A stretch of 64,000 nt of DNA from Hexactinellida sp. DTS-2022 (taxonomy: Eukaryota; Porifera; Hexactinellida): assembly GCA_028753945.1 (NCBI GenBank), contig JAPNXP010000014.1, forward strand, positions 3,224,001 through 3,288,000, in the 5' to 3' direction. The translations under genes and the position numbers were made by a program. The notes beneath the pieces are model-generated. The model saw only the letters and a list, made by a program, of their open reading frames with translations, was not told the origin of the DNA and made no database searches. Below, in pieces: positions 63,000 to 64,000 of the stretch. Each line of letters begins with the position of its first letter. Position 1 is the stretch's first letter.

Positions 63000-64000
63000 A
63001 CATGCTATCCTTGCACGTTGGAACCCTGCTGTCGATGTACTGATAGTGGCCACTGCAGAGACAAGCGCTGTCCATGCAAGAGAAGGGACCGAGAATGCTG
63101 GAGCTGTGGACCGTTAGGATCCGGACTTTGTACAAATTTAGTGCCAAGGTTTCTTCCCCTATTTTTGAAATTACTGATCCACTTCCAACTGCTCACTCAA
63201 ACTCATTACCCCAGACTCCAAATTTTATTTGGGGTAATATACCTGGAGACCTTTTCACACATTTAATCAGGATGGCTCATTCTGAAATAGTACACTGGCG
63301 CCGAAACTTATTCTCAGTGCCATCCGGACTAGCAGGTAAGGAATTTGTAAAAGAAATTTCTATACTCATAAACGCCATACCTGAAAGAAATATGCTTGAA
63401 CAAATAGCCATGTCTGCAGTAATGACTATGCCTGCTCTACTTCTACAAAAACCTCACAAAACCTCGGAAGCTAAAGAGCACGTTGTATGCTTGACCAGGA
63501 GAATGCATCTATGGAAAGCTGGTGACCTTCAATCCCTGCTTGAAGAAGGGAGAGAAATACAGGAGCGCCTCCCGTTGAGCACACCTACAGAGCATACCAC
63601 AGAAAATCTTTCAAGAACATTCACCAAAATGGTACTAGAAGGTAAACTTAAAGCTGCAATTCGGCTACTCTCAAATTTTCAGGAGGAAATAGGTGTTCTG
63701 AACCTGAACGCCCTCACCAAGTCAGGAGACACTGTACTAGAAACTCTAAAGAAAAAACATCCTGCAGGAAAATCACTTTCAACTCTTACTAATACAGATA
63801 GGCAAATTGCCACTCATCCGCATCCAGTTATTTGTGAACAAATTGATGCAGACCTCATGAGGTCTGAGGTACTCCACACCCAAGGAGGAGCTGGTCCCTG
63901 AGGGATAGATGCCCAGGGATGGAGAAGATTGTGTACCTCTTTTAGGTCTGCTTCCACAGACCTATGTAATTCCCTAGCTTCTTTCGCCAGGTACTTATGT
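63000..64000 (+). pseudogene. Reverse-transcriptase element ORF with Cys-rich start (runs off window)
   Basis: The frame at about 63000-63140 gives a Cys-rich module: CYPCTLEPCCRCTDSG, HCRDKRCPCKRRDRECWSC and GSGLCTN. A frameshift near 63150 leads into 63074-63901, a long frame with SLPQTPNFIWGNIPGDLFTH, LTRRMHLWKAGDLQSLLEEG, FTKMVLEGKLKAAIRLLSNF and HPHPVICEQIDADLMRS up to GGAGP. A TGA follows, then GIDAQGWRRLCTSFRS continues in the same frame to the window end. These blocks are those of a widespread family of reverse-transcriptase ORFs in sponges, cnidarians and amphioxus, whose RT palm lies further downstream. In relatives the residue at the TGA is usually Ser. The element is therefore a recent but dead copy: one frameshift and one nonsense codon are seen. 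Confidence 0.75.

Noticed and set aside
63895..63910. In-frame TGA as a selenocysteine codon, as in some giant RT elements
   Set aside because: The position is normally Ser in the relatives I recall, one base change explains it, and a frameshift already shows the ORF is decayed.

Overview
This is a transposon graveyard from an AT-rich eukaryotic, almost certainly invertebrate metazoan, genome. The evidence is intron-like GT..AG boundaries, a ribosomal protein gene of animal/fungal type (eL33/RPL35A), THAP-domain P-element transposases, a FLYWCH/MULE transposase, CR1/L2-like and Ty3/gypsy-like retroelements, a Helitron, and dozens of pogo/Tc1, hAT, PIF/Harbinger and P-like miniature elements (MITEs) with visible target-site duplications. 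Nothing bacterial is present. A sponge or cnidarian would fit, but the species cannot be named from this window. Only one conventional host gene is recognised: RPL35A at 33591-33923, minus strand.

Layout. 0-4 kb: right part of a fold-back MITE, a decayed short ORF and four MITEs. 4-7.2 kb: a P-element relic (P1) with THAP domain and transposase core, split by a PIF/Harbinger-type MITE. 7.5-9.5 kb: MITE fragments and palindromic repeats. 9.99-12.43 kb: a pogo-like MITE holding a complete Mutator-like element with an intact 470-aa transposase. 13-16.8 kb: a hAT MITE, a second fold-back MITE and a second P relic (P2). 18.4-21.3 kb: MITEs and tandem repeats. 21.9-22.7 kb: a PHD-finger ORF followed on the same strand by a sequence that satisfies every core requirement of a type III hammerhead ribozyme. 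24.29-25.21 kb: an internally deleted Helitron with both termini. 25.3-29.6 kb: Tc1, pogo and hAT MITEs, nested. 29.8-32.4 kb: an unclassified composite repeat with a palindromic tandem head, also present at 54.7-55.8 kb. 33.6 kb: RPL35A. 36-40 kb: a 5'-truncated Ty3/gypsy relic split by a Tc1-type MITE. 41.5-46.6 kb: Cys-rich and protease-like ORF fragments and copies of a P-like MITE. 47.7-50.6 kb: P relic P3, ended by a 5'-truncated LINE (50.58-51.80 kb). 51.8-53.3 kb and 57.9-60.7 kb: two inverted copies of an integrase gene interrupted by an intron at the same place; the second is followed by an OTU-protease relic. 63-64 kb: start of a reverse-transcriptase ORF broken by a frameshift and one TGA.

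How the parts relate. The window records successive insertions: MULE into pogo MITE, hAT MITE into pogo MITE, PIF MITE into P transposase, Tc1 MITE into gypsy pol, P3 into a Tc1 MITE, LINE next to P3, hAT MITE into integrase exon, P-like MITE into integrase intron. In several cases removing the insert plus one target-site copy restores the reading frame of the host element, which validates the boundaries. The MULE transposase is the only transposase that looks intact. The strongest candidates for something new are the hammerhead motif downstream of the PHD ORF, the composite palindromic-array repeat, and the intron-bearing integrase/OTU element. All calls are from reading the sequence; no searches or folding programs were run.
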